Positions 46,930 through 57,327 are shown, counted from the first letter of the stretch. The stretch is DNA of 64,000 bases from Dyella monticola (GCF_003363155.1 NZ_QRBE01000012.1:62001-126000), one strand, 5' to 3'. Notes: generated by a model not told the origin, from the letters alone. Program-made: numbers and translations.

Positions 46930-47283
46930 TCACGCAAGCCTCGCGCCGTTAGGTACGGGACGCTCTATGGTGGTGATCACGACACCTTCGTCGGTATGAA
47001 ATCCGGTGAGCAGGAATTGTGATCGGAACGGCCCGATCTGCTTTTCAGGAAAATTAATGACGCCCACGATCTGCTTGCCGACTAGCGACTTTGGACTGTA
47101 TAGCGCTGCAATTTGCGCGCTTGTTTTGCGCTCGCCATAAGGGCCGAAGTCTGCCCACACCTTCCATGCCGGCTTGCGTGCTTCTGGAAACGCTTCCACA
47201 CGCGTGATCGTACCTGCGACGAGCAATACTTTCTCGAAATCCGCCCAGGTAATTGTTTCAATCGTTGCTGGTTGTGTGTTCAT
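46930..47283 (-). CDS. csaA: CsaA-type tRNA-binding/export chaperone protein
   Basis: A 117-aa OB-fold protein similar to Bacillus CsaA, described as an export-related chaperone with tRNA-binding fold. Visible: [40 protein letters not shown] and [20 protein letters not shown], which is the CsaA-specific metRS-like C-terminal domain pattern. The ATG overlaps the FAD oxidase stop (ATGA), so the genes are coupled. A longer open frame upstream is the oxidase gene read out of phase. Confidence 0.93.
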   Translation of the reverse strand: MNTQPATIETITWADFEKVLLVAGTITRVEAFPEARKPAWKVWADFGPYGERKTSAQIAALYSPKSLVGKQIVGVINFPEKQIGPFRSQFLLTGFHTDEGVVITTIERPVPNGARLA

Positions 47284-48569
47284 CCTTCCAGACTCGTCTT
47301 GAACCAGTCGTTGAATTCTTGCCACCAATAGCTGGCTTGCGCTGCGAGCAAGCCCACGGGTTTGTAAGCACCGGCAAGGCCGTAGCCAGCAAATTGCTTC
47401 CAGCCATCGTCGCCTTCGGCGATGGCCGCGGCCAACAGCTCGCCGGCGACACACGTAGGTGCCATGCCATGACCGCCGAATGCCTGCGCCCACCAAAGCC
47501 CATCGCTGCTGGTTCCGATCTGCGGCATCTGATGGCGTGCGTAACTCATCAATCCAGACCAGGCGTAATCGATGCGGATCTCGCGCAGAGAAGGAAAAAC
47601 ACGCAGCAAATCGCGCATCAAAACGCGCCGAACAGCCGAGGCGGAACGATTTCGAACGGATATACGTCCACCCCACAACAGCCGATTGTCGGGCAATGGC
47701 CGGTAGTAATCGAACGCAAAACGCGTATCGTAAATAGCGGCGCGTGTTTGGAGGCATTGATCAAGTCGCTCGCCAAGCGGCTCCGTTACCATCACATACG
47801 TGGCAATCGGCATGACCGCGCGATCAATTTGCCTGCGCAAGCCAGCCAGATAACCACCGCAGGCAAGCACCACATGTTCGGCACGCAGCTCGCCCTGGGG
47901 CGTGTGGATGCACCATTGCTGCCCTTCTCGACGAAGACGCCACACATCGCTGCCTTCATGGATGCGCACGCCCTGCGCTTGCGCGGCTGCCGCAAGCCCA
48001 ATGGCGTAATTCAATGGATGCAAGTGCAGCGCGTTGCGTTCGTAAAGGCCATCATGGTACCGCTCGCTACGAACCCGCTCACGCAATTGCGCCTGCGTCA
48101 GCCAATCCCATTGCACACCATAATGCTTGGCGAGCAGTTGCTGGCGTTTGCGCAATACGTTGGGATCGCGGAACCAGTTGGCCCATATCACGCCTTCGTC
48201 GACCATGTCGCAAGCAATGTCGTAGTGCGACACGCGCTCACGTATGCGCTGAACGGCTGCAGTGGTGAGGTCGAAGATGTGCCTGGCAGGTGCAGCGCCT
48301 AACTGGTGATGCAGCGCCTCCTCACCGAGCGAGTACCCACCGAACACAAAGCCACCGTTGCGGCCGGAGGCACCGAAGCCGATCTGCTCGCGCTCCAACA
48401 CCACGACATCGCGCACGCCGCGCTCGGCAAGCCCTAACGCCGTATTGAGGCCGGCAAATCCCCCGCCGATGATCGCCACGCGCGCGTCGTGACGCCCCTC
48501 AAGCGGCATACACGGCTCATAGGGTATGGCCGTAGCGCGGTAATAGGAAGGAACCGGCGGTTGCTTCAT
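47280..48569 (-). CDS. FAD-dependent amine oxidoreductase (DAO family, PuuB-like)
   Basis: A 429-aa flavoprotein of the D-amino-acid oxidase family. The FAD-binding loop is [23 protein letters not shown], with a second motif [17 protein letters not shown] and the C-terminal [21 protein letters not shown]. Similar enzymes oxidise gamma-glutamylputrescine, sarcosine or glycine-type amines. The specific substrate is not evident. First gene of a three-gene cluster with csaA and a GNAT acetyltransferase. An upstream SD (GGAAGG) precedes its ATG. Confidence 0.9.
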   Translation of the reverse strand: MKQPPVPSYYRATAIPYEPCMPLEGRHDARVAIIGGGFAGLNTALGLAERGVRDVVVLEREQIGFGASGRNGGFVFGGYSLGEEALHHQLGAAPARHIFDLTTAAVQRIRERVSHYDIACDMVDEGVIWANWFRDPNVLRKRQQLLAKHYGVQWDWLTQAQLRERVRSERYHDGLYERNALHLHPLNYAIGLAAAAQAQGVRIHEGSDVWRLRREGQQWCIHTPQGELRAEHVVLACGGYLAGLRRQIDRAVMPIATYVMVTEPLGERLDQCLQTRAAIYDTRFAFDYYRPLPDNRLLWGGRISVRNRSASAVRRVLMRDLLRVFPSLREIRIDYAWSGLMSYARHQMPQIGTSSDGLWWAQAFGGHGMAPTCVAGELLAAAIAEGDDGWKQFAGYGLAGAYKPVGLLAAQASYWWQEFNDWFKTSLEG

Positions 48570-48648
48570 GCCTAATACGTGGACGATCCAGGGCGGTTGG
48601 ACGGCCGAGGATAGCGCGTACCACGCACGAACGCTTGGATGTAGCAGA

Positions 48649-48672
48649 CCGCACCCCGACTCAGGGGTGCGG
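48649..48672. terminator. hairpin at the end of the galU operon
   Basis: CCGCACCCC and GGGGTGCGG flank a 6-base loop, 12 bp beyond the galU stop. No long T tract follows on the minus strand, so termination may be weak or Rho-assisted. Confidence 0.5.
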
Positions 48673-48683
48673 GCAAGAGACGC

Positions 48684-49556
48684 CTATAGCTTGCTGGCGA
48701 CGTCGCGAACCACTTTGGCCAGCGCGGGATCTTGCATTGCCATATGCATGGTGGCGCGAACCAGGCCGGCCTTATTGCCGCAATCGAAGCGGGTGCCCTC
48801 AAAGCGATAGGCAAGCACCTTGCCCTGCTCCATCAGCAACGCCTCGATGGCGTCGGTAAGCTGAATTTCCCCCCCCGCACCCGGCGTGGTTTGTTCGAGC
48901 AGTTCGAAGACGCGCGCTGGCAGCACATAGCGCCCGACGACAGCCAGATTGGAGGGAGCGTCCGCCGGCTTGGGTTTTTCCACCATGAAGCGGATGCGCG
49001 CACTCCGCTCATCGACGGGTTCAGCGTCGACGATGCCATATTTGTCGGTTTGATCGTGCGGCACTTCCTCCACCGCGATCACGCCAGCATGCTCGGCCTC
49101 GGCCAATTCGGCCATCTGGCGCAAGGCGCCTTTGCCGTTATTCCAGATCAGGTCATCGGGCAGCACCACGCCAAAAGGCTCATCGCCCACCACTGGCTTG
49201 GCGCAAAGGACGGCATGGCCAAGGCCCAATGCCTCAGGCTGAGTCACGAAGATGGCCCGCACATGGCGCGGCAGCGTGCCTTGGACCAGGGCGAGCAGAT
49301 CGTCCTTGCCTTTCTCCTCCAGCTTGGCTTCCAGCTCATAGGCCTTGTCGAAGTAATCGGCAATGGCGTGTTTGTAGCGGTTAGTGACGAATACGAGCGT
49401 ATCGGCCCCTGCGTCCACGGCCTCGTCGACCGCATATTGAATCAAGGGCTTGTCCAGAACCGGCAGCATTTCCTTGGCAACTACCTTGGTGGCCGGCAGA
49501 AAACGGGTACCAAGACCAGCTACGGGGAACACTACCTTGCGCAATGGCTTACTCAC
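48684..49556 (-). CDS. galU: UTP-glucose-1-phosphate uridylyltransferase
   Basis: Makes UDP-glucose from glucose-1-phosphate and UTP; 290 aa, as expected. The signature is FPVAGLGTRFLPATKVVAKEML with the catalytic Lys region, then PDDLIWNN and VEKPKPADAPSNLAVVGRYV. It begins with GTG directly after the stop of the nucleotide-sugar dehydratase gene and ends the lapA-lapB-WecA-like-WbpM-like operon. It supplies UDP-glucose for polysaccharides and for the cyclic glucan synthase elsewhere in the window. Confidence 0.97.
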   Translation of the reverse strand: MSKPLRKVVFPVAGLGTRFLPATKVVAKEMLPVLDKPLIQYAVDEAVDAGADTLVFVTNRYKHAIADYFDKAYELEAKLEEKGKDDLLALVQGTLPRHVRAIFVTQPEALGLGHAVLCAKPVVGDEPFGVVLPDDLIWNNGKGALRQMAELAEAEHAGVIAVEEVPHDQTDKYGIVDAEPVDERSARIRFMVEKPKPADAPSNLAVVGRYVLPARVFELLEQTTPGAGGEIQLTDAIEALLMEQGKVLAYRFEGTRFDCGNKAGLVRATMHMAMQDPALAKVVRDVASKL

Positions 49557-51452
49557 TCACTTCTCTCCAATGTCGTTACGGCGGAGCGGAATCACGTTGC
49601 TGGGCTGGGTCACGTCGCTCCAGCTGAAGGACGGGAGCAGACTGGATACACATTGACGCAGCCCATCCTCGTCGAAATTGCCCGCCGCTTCGGCGACCTT
49701 GGCCATCTGCGCCTGCAGCAATTCCCACGGCATCGGTCGATGCTGTGCAAGAAATATCTTGTTGTGTGTCGTGGCGCTGTAGTTTTCCAGTGGATGGAAC
49801 AATTCCTCGAACAACTTCTCGCCTGAGCGCAGGCCGGTATACACGATGGGTATCTCGGTGCCGGGCTTCTTGCCGGCAAGCCGGATCATTTGTTCGGCCA
49901 GATCGCGAATTTTTACGGGCTCACCCATGTCCAGGGCGAAAATTTCCCCACCGTGGCCAAGCGCGGCCGCCTGCAAGATGAGCTGGGTGGCCTCTGGAAT
50001 GGTCATGAAGTAACGCGAGATTTCAGGATGCGTCACGGTCAGCGGACCTCCCGCCTGAATCTGCTGACGGAACAACGGCACCACGGAACCGGCCGAATCC
50101 AGCACGTTGCCAAATCGCACCGTGATGAAGTGCGTGCTCGAATGCGCGTTGAGATTCTGGCACCAGATTTCCGCAATGCGCTTGCATGCACCCATCACGC
50201 TGGTGGGGTTGACGGCCTTGTCAGTGGAAATGAGTACGAAGCATTCCACACCGACTTCGTTGGAAATATCCGCCACGGTGCGCGTAGCCAACACGTTGTT
50301 GCGCACCGCGGTGCGCAACTGTCCTTGCAACAAGGGCACGTGCTTATAGGCCGCCGCGTGGAATACGACTTGCGGCCTGACTTCAGTGAACACGCGGCGC
50401 ATAGCGACGCGATCACCGCAGTCGGCAAGCACGCTGTTGAGCAACAGCTCCGGATACGTCGCGCGCAATTCCTGCGAGATTTGGTACAGATTGTATTCGC
50501 ACGACTCGACGATCGTGAGCGCATGCACGCCCAGTCGCGCTACCTGTCTGCACAATTCAGAGCCGATCGAACCGCCGCCGCCGGTAACCAGTACACGGCG
50601 CCCAGTGAGTGTTTCGCGGATCTTAGTCCAGTCCAGTTCGATCGCATCGCGACCGAGAAGATCCTCAATGGATACTTCCTTGATCTGATTGAACTGCGCG
50701 CGCCCTGCGACCACGTCTTCAAGCTTGGGCACAGTGCGATACGGCAGTCCGGTTCGATCGCATAATTCCACGACCTGCCGCATCTGCCGTGCGGTGGCTC
50801 CTGGCAGCGCGATCAGCAGCATCTGCACGGCCGCTTCCTTGGCGACATCCGGAAGTTGCTCCAGCGTACCGAGCACCGGTTTGCCATTGATGCGCGCACC
50901 ACGCAGTGAGCGTCGATCGTCGACAAAGCCAACGACCATGAAGCGACTATCGCGATGCAGATCGCGCGCCAGTGCCTCGCCCGCGCTATCGGCGCCTACG
51001 ACCAGCACGCGCTGCGTCTTGGCGTTCATGAAAAGATCGATGCGGCTGTCCTTCCAGAACCGGTAAGCAAGCCGCGGCGCGCCCAGGAATAAGGCGAGCA
51101 CAAAGGGATAGAGCAGCAGGATCGAACGCGGTACACCATCGAGGCGCCCGTACAGGAACAGAGCCACGCCAATCGCCACCGTGCCGACAATGGCGGCGCG
51201 CAGGATATTCCACAGATCAGGCAAGCTGGCGAAACGCCATACGCCCTTGTACAAACCGGTCCATGCGTAGACCAGGCCTTGTACCAGCAGCACAATCGGA
51301 AACTCATAGGACTCGAAGCTGATGACCAGCTTCGGATCCAAGGCATAACGCAATTCTTTGGCCACCCACCAGGCGAGCGCCGTGATCAACAGATCGTGTG
51401 CGACCACTGCCGCCCGTGGATGTACTGTGCCGACCCATTTACGTATGGTCAT
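49557..51452 (-). CDS. membrane nucleotide-sugar 4,6-dehydratase (WbpM/CapD-like)
   Basis: A 631-aa inner-membrane enzyme of the polysaccharide-biosynthesis CapD family. Four N-terminal helices (about residues 20-130) precede a CoA-binding-like region and a Rossmann SDR domain with VLVTGGGGSIGSELCRQVAR near 285 and LISTDKAVNPTSVMGACKRI near 400, containing the Thr/Ser-Asp-Lys and Met/Lys catalytic residues characteristic of C6 dehydratases. It converts UDP-GlcNAc to a 4-keto-6-deoxy intermediate for O-antigen or capsule. The ATG chosen has AAGG upstream; a TTG nine codons earlier overlaps the WecA-like gene. Confidence 0.93.
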   Translation of the reverse strand: MTIRKWVGTVHPRAAVVAHDLLITALAWWVAKELRYALDPKLVISFESYEFPIVLLVQGLVYAWTGLYKGVWRFASLPDLWNILRAAIVGTVAIGVALFLYGRLDGVPRSILLLYPFVLALFLGAPRLAYRFWKDSRIDLFMNAKTQRVLVVGADSAGEALARDLHRDSRFMVVGFVDDRRSLRGARINGKPVLGTLEQLPDVAKEAAVQMLLIALPGATARQMRQVVELCDRTGLPYRTVPKLEDVVAGRAQFNQIKEVSIEDLLGRDAIELDWTKIRETLTGRRVLVTGGGGSIGSELCRQVARLGVHALTIVESCEYNLYQISQELRATYPELLLNSVLADCGDRVAMRRVFTEVRPQVVFHAAAYKHVPLLQGQLRTAVRNNVLATRTVADISNEVGVECFVLISTDKAVNPTSVMGACKRIAEIWCQNLNAHSSTHFITVRFGNVLDSAGSVVPLFRQQIQAGGPLTVTHPEISRYFMTIPEATQLILQAAALGHGGEIFALDMGEPVKIRDLAEQMIRLAGKKPGTEIPIVYTGLRSGEKLFEELFHPLENYSATTHNKIFLAQHRPMPWELLQAQMAKVAEAAGNFDEDGLRQCVSSLLPSFSWSDVTQPSNVIPLRRNDIGEK

Positions 51453-52485
51453 AGCGAACCTTGTATCGATCTCGCTCAATCAAGCGGCGCTTGGCCCCAA
51501 GCCAGACGGCCGCCGCAACGGCATAAGTGACGATGCAGGCCAGGAGCCCCATCCCTGGTTTTTCGAATGCCCACGCAGCCAGTGGCGCCGCAATCAGCAG
51601 ATTCCACCCCAGATAACACGCTGCACTCACCGCATGCGTATGGCCCCTGCGCACGATCCATTGATACAGATGTTCGCGATGCGCAGTGTACCAGCGCCGC
51701 CCTCCCAGGATACGGACCAGCAGGGTAAGGCTGGCATCCGTCACGAAAGCTGAACTGAGGATCAGGGCCGGCCATACCAGCGGCCAGTCCAGGCGCCACA
51801 GCATCGCGGTAAGCGCAAAAAGCAGTAGACCGATGCTGCCACTGCCCACATCGCCCATGAAAATGCGGGCCGGCGAGCGGTTGTAGCACCAAAAGCCCAG
51901 GCATGCGGCCGCCACGCACGCGGACGCAGCGGCGAAGGCCGGCTGGCCGGCTGCCCATCCAAGCACGGCAACGCCGCAGGCGACGAAAAGACCCTGCTGC
52001 GCGAGCAAGCCGTCGATGCCATCCATGAAATTGTGCAAGTTGACGCTCCACGCTCCGCCCACTATCCACAGCGGCAGCCAAAGCCAACTCATACCGCCGT
52101 AGAACAACGCCAGAGCAAATAAGGCGACTGCCAGTATTTGCACTCCCAAGCGTGGAAGCACCGGCAAGGAATTGTGATCGTCCCACCAGCCGATCAAAGC
52201 AATCATCGCCACCGCGATAAGCAGCGTGATCACGGTGTGAAGCGGCCATATCGACGGTGCCTTAAGCAGACATATGGGCATGGTCAGCAACACGGCCACA
52301 ACGATGCCGATTCCGCCACCGCGTGGGGTCGCAATCGTGTGCGAGCGCCGCTGACCTGGTTGATCGAGCATGCCACGGCGATGTGCATAGGCGATGGCCG
52401 CGCGCACAACTCCCAGCGCAATCACAAAAGCACAGAGCACGGTACAGGTGATCAAGGCGAGATGAGCCACGACCACCTCACTCAT
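51439..52485 (-). CDS. WecA/MraY-like polyprenyl-phosphate glycosyl-1-phosphate transferase
   Basis: A 348-aa multi-helix membrane enzyme that transfers a sugar-phosphate from a nucleotide sugar to undecaprenyl phosphate, starting O-antigen or related glycans. Conserved pieces: RRSHTIATPRGGGIGI, GWWDDHNSLPVLPRLG (DDxx metal motif), NLHNFMDGIDGLLAQQG, FMGDVGSGSIG and the C-terminal HREHLYQ loop (HxHR-like). Ten or so helices. It overlaps lapB upstream by eight bases and the dehydratase downstream. An ATG four codons upstream is an alternative. Confidence 0.93.
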   Translation of the reverse strand: MSEVVVAHLALITCTVLCAFVIALGVVRAAIAYAHRRGMLDQPGQRRSHTIATPRGGGIGIVVAVLLTMPICLLKAPSIWPLHTVITLLIAVAMIALIGWWDDHNSLPVLPRLGVQILAVALFALALFYGGMSWLWLPLWIVGGAWSVNLHNFMDGIDGLLAQQGLFVACGVAVLGWAAGQPAFAAASACVAAACLGFWCYNRSPARIFMGDVGSGSIGLLLFALTAMLWRLDWPLVWPALILSSAFVTDASLTLLVRILGGRRWYTAHREHLYQWIVRRGHTHAVSAACYLGWNLLIAAPLAAWAFEKPGMGLLACIVTYAVAAAVWLGAKRRLIERDRYKVRYDHT

Positions 52486-53653
52486 TGGCCACCCCATGAA
52501 TCGGCCTGATCGTGCTCCAACCCTTACAGCTCGGGCATTGCCAGTGATGGGCCTTGGTGCCGAAGCCGCAGTGGCTGCAGCGATACATCGCCTGGCCCTC
52601 CAGCAATTTGCGGGTGAGATCGCGCAGAATCAGAAAATTTTCCCTCGCCTCACCTTCGATCTTGTCCATGGTGGCATCGATCAAGGCCATCAGCCCACGT
52701 ACCGAGGGACGCTGGCGCAATTGCGAAGTGAGGAAGTCGATGGCAGGTTTTTCACCGTCGCGCTGTTGGTACAGATGCGTCAACGCGAGCACGGGTGAAA
52801 CGCCGTGATAGCGGGCGAGAATATCGCGCAGGAAGCGCTCAGCACGCTCCATCTGTCCGGAACGCGCATAACTGTCGAGCAAGGGTGGAAGAATTTCCGG
52901 CACAAACGCAATATCCGCTTCTACCGCGCGCTCGTACGCATCGACGGCTTCGGCATGTTGCCCCTCTTCGGCATGCAACCGTCCGATGAGCATGAAAGCG
53001 CGCACGCAATCAGGCTGGGACGTAAATGCCTGTTGCAAGTACTCGCGTGCGTCGGCGCGTGCACCATGTTGGCGTGACTGCTCAGCGAGCTCGCAATAGA
53101 ACTGAGCAATGGTGGTGGCTTCTTCTTCGCCCGTCATCGTTTCCAGGCGCCGGGCATGTTCGATCGCTTTATGCCAGTCGCGCTCGTGCTGATAGATCGC
53201 AATGAGATGGCGCAAGGCGGACGGAGCATGCGCATTCATCGCCACCAGATCGGAGAACAAGGCTTCGGCACGGTCGAGCAGACCGGCGCGCATATAGTCC
53301 TCGCCGAGCTCGAGCAGCGCCACGGTCTTCATGCCTTCGGAAAGGCCCGGCCTGGACACCAGGTGCTGATGTAGACGGATAGCACGATCCACTTCGCCAC
53401 GACGCCGAAAAAGGTTGCCTAATGCTAAGTGCGTTTCGACGGTGTCCCGGTTGTATTCGGCCAGTTTAAGGAAGACCTCGATCGCCTTGTCCTGCTCTTC
53501 GTTGAGCAGGTAGTTCAGGCCACGGAAATAGTCGGAAGACAATTCACTGACTTGCGCGCCAGAGCGACGCACACCGGCGCGCCGAGCCGTCCACCAGCCG
53601 CTTAGGAAAGCCGCCGGTATGAGCAGTGCCAGCAGCGAATAGAAGATGCTCAT
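52478..53653 (-). CDS. lapB: lipopolysaccharide assembly protein LapB
   Basis: A 391-aa inner-membrane-anchored TPR protein that controls LpxC turnover by FtsH and so LPS level. One N-terminal helix (MSIFYSLLALLIPAAFLSGWW) is followed by TPR repeats (e.g. SELSSDYFRGLNYLLNEEQD, ETHLALGNLFRRRGEVDRAI, AEAVDAYERAVEADIAF) and a C-terminal rubredoxin-like zinc ribbon, CSHCG...CPSCK. All four Cys are present. ATGA overlap with lapA and overlap with the WecA-like gene show tight coupling. Confidence 0.96.
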   Translation of the reverse strand: MSIFYSLLALLIPAAFLSGWWTARRAGVRRSGAQVSELSSDYFRGLNYLLNEEQDKAIEVFLKLAEYNRDTVETHLALGNLFRRRGEVDRAIRLHQHLVSRPGLSEGMKTVALLELGEDYMRAGLLDRAEALFSDLVAMNAHAPSALRHLIAIYQHERDWHKAIEHARRLETMTGEEEATTIAQFYCELAEQSRQHGARADAREYLQQAFTSQPDCVRAFMLIGRLHAEEGQHAEAVDAYERAVEADIAFVPEILPPLLDSYARSGQMERAERFLRDILARYHGVSPVLALTHLYQQRDGEKPAIDFLTSQLRQRPSVRGLMALIDATMDKIEGEARENFLILRDLTRKLLEGQAMYRCSHCGFGTKAHHWQCPSCKGWSTIRPIHGVANE

Positions 53654-53913
53654 GGTGCTTTGGGTGCCTTGGCATCGCGCGTTTTTACCGCACGCCGTCG
53701 TTCGCGACGATGCCGCGTCGTAACGCCGAGCCATGCCGTGAGGCCGCCAAGGATCCACCCCAGCGCCAGCACGGCCAAGAGAGCGGCGCCCTTCGGTACT
53801 TGGATGCGTACGAACGCGAGGTCGTACCCAACGAGGTCCGCATTGAGCGCCCCCAGGATCACTCCCCCGGCGATGAACAGTAGCAATAGCAACAGGACGA
53901 TCAATCGCATCAT
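53650..53913 (-). CDS. lapA: LapA family (DUF1049) membrane protein
   Basis: An 87-aa protein with two helices (MMRLIVLLLLLLFIAGGVIL and LAVLALGWILGGLTAWLGVTT) and a basic tail. Topology and position before lapB fit LapA/YciS, a partner in LPS assembly. Its stop overlaps the lapB ATG (ATGA). Preceded, beyond a 159-bp gap with the ihfB terminator, by ihfB and rpsA. Confidence 0.93.
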   Translation of the reverse strand: MMRLIVLLLLLLFIAGGVILGALNADLVGYDLAFVRIQVPKGAALLAVLALGWILGGLTAWLGVTTRHRRERRRAVKTRDAKAPKAP

Positions 53914-54006
53914 GCGACTTTACCTGATTGGCTTAACAGCTCACAGAGGAATGTGAAGGCGGGATTCAGACACATTCGTCATTTTTTTGGACAATAACTC
54001 GTTGCC

Positions 54007-54044
54007 CAAAAAGAAAAGGCAGGATCGGCCCAAGGCCGCCTGCC
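54007..54044 (-). terminator. rho-independent terminator of ihfB
   Basis: On the minus strand GGCAGG pairs with CCTGCC, with an inner GGCCTTGGGCC, followed by TTTTCTTTTT. It lies 29 bp after the ihfB stop and separates ihfB from lapA. Confidence 0.8.
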
Positions 54045-54072
54045 TGTCGGGATAAGCGTAAGGAAGAAGGAC

Positions 54073-54372
54073 TCAGCCAGCCTGCTGTTCCAGATGCATG
54101 TTGACGCGCTCGCGCAACTCCTTGCCCGGCTTGAAATGCGGAACATGCTTACCCGGCAACGCGACCGCGTCGCCCGTTTTCGGGTTGCGGCCCATGCGCG
54201 GGGGCCGGTAATGCAGAGCAAAACTGCCGAAGCCACGTATTTCGATGCGCTCACCGGTGGCCAACGCCTGACTCATCTGCTCGATGACGTTCTTGACGGC
54301 CAGCTCGACGTCGCTAAACGCAAGATGGGTCTGACGCCTTGAGAGCGCCTCAATCAGCTCGGATTTGGTCAT
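54073..54372 (-). CDS. ihfB: integration host factor subunit beta
   Basis: A 99-aa HU/IHF-fold DNA-bending protein that pairs with IHF-alpha. Core sequence [20 protein letters not shown] is typical of IHF-beta, and [21 protein letters not shown] contains the arm with the intercalating Pro. The ATG is 16 codons inside a longer open frame, chosen because the family starts MTKSELI. It follows rpsA, as in E. coli and relatives, with a hairpin between them. Confidence 0.96.
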   Translation of the reverse strand: MTKSELIEALSRRQTHLAFSDVELAVKNVIEQMSQALATGERIEIRGFGSFALHYRPPRMGRNPKTGDAVALPGKHVPHFKPGKELRERVNMHLEQQAG

Positions 54373-54402
54373 GGGTCCCCAATGTCCGTGACGGTGGAAC
54401 GA

Positions 54403-54429
54403 ATCGGGGCGGCGCAACACCGCCCCGAT
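54403..54429. terminator. 10-bp stem hairpin between rpsA and ihfB
   Basis: ATCGGGGCGG and CCGCCCCGAT flank CGCAACA in the 69-bp gap between rpsA and ihfB. No T tract follows on the minus strand; it may reduce read-through or stabilise rpsA mRNA. Confidence 0.6.
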
Positions 54430-54441
54430 GCAGGCACTACA

Positions 54442-56115
54442 TTACTCAGCTTTGTTGAGCTGCTCCTTGAGCAGCGCACCAAGCTTGGTCGTACCACCCG
54501 ACGCGGACGAATATTCGGCCATGGCGTCTTGCAGCTCTTCCTCATCCTTGGCGCGGATCGAGAGCGACAACTGACGGCCCTTGCGATCCATACCGGTGAA
54601 CTTGGCTTCCACCTTCTCGCCCACCTTCAGATGCTGCGTGGCATCGTCGATGCGCTCCTTGGCGATGTCGCTGGCGCGCAGGTAACCCTCGACGCCATCA
54701 CCCAGATCGATTACGGCACCCTTGGCGTCCACTTCCTTCACCGTACCGGTGACAACCGCGCCACGCGGATGGACGGCCATGAAGTGACCGAACGGATCCT
54801 GCTCCATCTGCTTGATGCCGAGGGAGATGCGCTCGCGCTCCGGATCCACCGCCAGCACCACGGCTTCAATCTCGTCGCCCTTCTTGAAATTGCGCACGAG
54901 GTCTTCGCCGGAAGCCTGCCAGGAGATGTCGGACAGGTGCACGAGGCCATCGATACCGCCATCCAGGCCGATGAAGATGCCGAAGTCGGTGATCGACTTG
55001 ATCTGGCCGGACACTTTGTCGTTCTTCTTGTGTGTGGCGGCGAACGCCTCCCACGGATTGGAACGCGTCTGCTTGATACCCAGCGAGATGCGGCGACGCT
55101 CTTCATCCACGTCCAACACCATCACTTCGGTTTCATCACCGACCTGCACCACCTTGGCCGGGTTGACGTTCTTGTTGGTCCAATCCATTTCGGAAACGTG
55201 GACCAAGCCTTCCACACCCGGTTCGATCTCGACGAAGCAACCGTAATCGGTGACGTTGGAGACCTTGCCGAACAGACGGCTGCCAACCGGGTAACGACGC
55301 GCAATGGCGACCCACGGATCGTCGCCCAGCTGCTTCAGGCCCAGCGAGACGCGGTTGCGCTCGCGGTCGTACTTGAGCACGCGCACATCCAGCTCGTCGC
55401 CGACGTTGACCACTTCGGACGGGTGGCGCACGCGCTTCCATGCCATGTCGGTAATGTGCAGCAGACCGTCGATACCGCCCAGATCCACGAACGCGCCGTA
55501 GTCGGTAAGGTTCTTGACGGTGCCCTTCACCACTGCGCCTTCGGTCAGGCGCTCAAGCAGCTTCTCGCGCTCCTCGGAGAACTCGGTCTCGACGACGGCG
55601 CGGCGGCTGACAACGACGTTGTTGCGCTTGCGGTCCAGCTTGATGATCTTGAACTCAAGATCCTTGCCTTCCAGGTACACCGGATCGCGTACCGGACGCA
55701 CGTCCACCAGCGAGCCGGGGAGGAACGCGCGAACATCCTTGATGTCGACGGTGAAACCGCCTTTGACCTTGCCGGAAATCTTGCCGACGATGGTCTCTTC
55801 CTTATCGAAGGCCTGCTCAAGGTCGTCCCATACCATGGAACGCTTGGCCTTCTCACGGGAGAGCTTCGTTTCGCCGAAGCCGTCTTCCAGTGCGTCGAGG
55901 GCTACCTTCACCTCGTCGCCAACGCGCACTTCCAACTCGCCGCCTTCGTTCTTGAACTGCTCGATCGGAACGATGCCTTCGCTCTTGAGGCCAGCGTTGA
56001 TCACGACGACATCGTTGCGGATTTCCACCACGATACCGGTGACGATGGCACCCGGCTTCAGCTTAGAAATGGCCTGTTGGCTCTGTTCAAACAGCTCGGC
56101 AAAACTTTCAGTCAT
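54442..56115 (-). CDS. rpsA: 30S ribosomal protein S1
   Basis: A 557-aa ribosomal protein that unwinds and binds mRNA for initiation. Six S1 OB-fold repeats are visible, for example [60 protein letters not shown] and [20 protein letters not shown], matching the normal length. GGAA precedes the ATG. Lies between cmk and ihfB, the conserved order cmk-rpsA-ihfB. Confidence 0.98.
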   Translation of the reverse strand: MTESFAELFEQSQQAISKLKPGAIVTGIVVEIRNDVVVINAGLKSEGIVPIEQFKNEGGELEVRVGDEVKVALDALEDGFGETKLSREKAKRSMVWDDLEQAFDKEETIVGKISGKVKGGFTVDIKDVRAFLPGSLVDVRPVRDPVYLEGKDLEFKIIKLDRKRNNVVVSRRAVVETEFSEEREKLLERLTEGAVVKGTVKNLTDYGAFVDLGGIDGLLHITDMAWKRVRHPSEVVNVGDELDVRVLKYDRERNRVSLGLKQLGDDPWVAIARRYPVGSRLFGKVSNVTDYGCFVEIEPGVEGLVHVSEMDWTNKNVNPAKVVQVGDETEVMVLDVDEERRRISLGIKQTRSNPWEAFAATHKKNDKVSGQIKSITDFGIFIGLDGGIDGLVHLSDISWQASGEDLVRNFKKGDEIEAVVLAVDPERERISLGIKQMEQDPFGHFMAVHPRGAVVTGTVKEVDAKGAVIDLGDGVEGYLRASDIAKERIDDATQHLKVGEKVEAKFTGMDRKGRQLSLSIRAKDEEELQDAMAEYSSASGGTTKLGALLKEQLNKAE

Positions 56116-56277
56116 GTTGATTCCAAAAATAAGAAAGGCCCTCGACCCACTGCGCGCCGTCGGAGTAATTGCGCAGATGGACAGGCCCACCGGTTGTGGG
56201 TGGTCGGGATCGCTCCTTCACACCGTTGACCCAAAACTTCATGCCGCGACATGAAGCGCCAATACCGCCGCAACCCT

Positions 56278-56958
56278 TTACGGAATCACGACGGCCAATA
56301 CCTTAGCGACCACATCCTCGATCCCCATGCCGGTGGTATCCACCAACACCGCATCGCGGGCGGGTTTGAGCGGCGCTACGGCTCGCGATGCATCGCGGGC
56401 GTCACGCGCCTCAATTTCGCTCTGAAGAGATGTAAGTGTAACGCTCAGCCCCTTTTCCTTCAACTGCTTATAGCGTCTTTTGGCCCTTTCGGCGGCGCTG
56501 GCGGTCAGGAAAACCTTGTAGGGCGCATCGGGAAAGATCACCGTACCCATGTCGCGCCCGTCCGCTACCAGGCCAGGGGCTTTACGGAAACCGAGCTGTA
56601 GATCGACCAGCGCCTTGCGCACCGAGGGAATCGCGGCAATGGCCGAGGCGGCGGCGCCCGCGGTCTCGGTGCGCAGTTCGTCCGTGGCATCGTGTCCATT
56701 GACGATGACGCGCGTTTCGCCATCATGTGGCACCGCACGAAACTGGATCTTGGTCGTTTCCGCGCAGCGAGTCACCGCTTCGGCATCGGACAGGTCAAGT
56801 CCGGCCATACCGGCGGCGTAGCCCACTGCCCGATATAGCGCCCCGGAGTCCAGCAGCCGCCAGCCCAGACGCTCTGCGACCAGACGGCTAATCGTGCCTT
56901 TGCCCGATCCGGAGGGTCCGTCGATGGTCAGTACGGGGACGGACGGGCGTGAAGTCAT
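56278..56958 (-). CDS. cmk: cytidylate kinase
   Basis: Phosphorylates CMP and dCMP; 226 aa, standard. The P-loop is [20 protein letters not shown], followed by [15 protein letters not shown], the acceptor region [20 protein letters not shown] and the LID Arg-rich segment [14 protein letters not shown]. Divergent from an acyl-CoA-binding protein gene, 60 bp away. Confidence 0.97.
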   Translation of the reverse strand: MTSRPSVPVLTIDGPSGSGKGTISRLVAERLGWRLLDSGALYRAVGYAAGMAGLDLSDAEAVTRCAETTKIQFRAVPHDGETRVIVNGHDATDELRTETAGAAASAIAAIPSVRKALVDLQLGFRKAPGLVADGRDMGTVIFPDAPYKVFLTASAAERAKRRYKQLKEKGLSVTLTSLQSEIEARDARDASRAVAPLKPARDAVLVDTTGMGIEDVVAKVLAVVIP

Positions 56959-57018
56959 GGAGGGACCTTATGGCACGGGAAGTGCTTAGCTTAACGTGTT
57001 TAAGGGGGTCACCCACCC

Positions 57019-57327
57019 ATGTTTACCGGCACTACCTCGACCGTATCAGGCTATCAGCCGTCGTCCATGAACGAGCTCCACAGCCAATTCCACCAAGCCG
57101 CCAACGACGTGAGGCAGCGCAAGGAACGACCCGACAACGACACGCTGCTTGCGCTTTATGGGCTCTACAAGCAGGCCCTCGAAGGCGACGTGCACGACTG
57201 CGAGCCCACCAGCTTTTTCGATTTCATCGGCACCGCCAAACAGGAAGCCTGGGCACGCCTCAAAGGCGTACCGCAAGAGGAAGCCATGCGTCAGTACATA
57301 GCGCTGGTACGACAATTGCTCGACTGA
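57019..57327 (+). CDS. acyl-CoA-binding protein
   Basis: Four-helix acyl-CoA-binding protein that carries long-chain acyl-CoA in the cytoplasm. The core is MNELHSQFHQAANDVRQRKE, RPDNDTLLALYGLYKQALEG and FDFIGTAKQEAWARLKG, with the key Tyr and Lys residues. An AAGGGGG site ten bases ahead of the first ATG supports that start, giving 102 aa; family members usually begin at the internal MNELH (86 aa), which lacks a visible site. It lies just ahead of the fadH-like gene, which fits fatty-acid handling. Confidence 0.92.
   Translation: MFTGTTSTVSGYQPSSMNELHSQFHQAANDVRQRKERPDNDTLLALYGLYKQALEGDVHDCEPTSFFDFIGTAKQEAWARLKGVPQEEAMRQYIALVRQLLD

Noticed and set aside
54382-56229. Plus-strand open frame of 615 codons opposite rpsA
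   Set aside because: It is antisense to an unmistakable ribosomal protein gene; long antisense frames are common at this G+C content and it has no recognisable domain.
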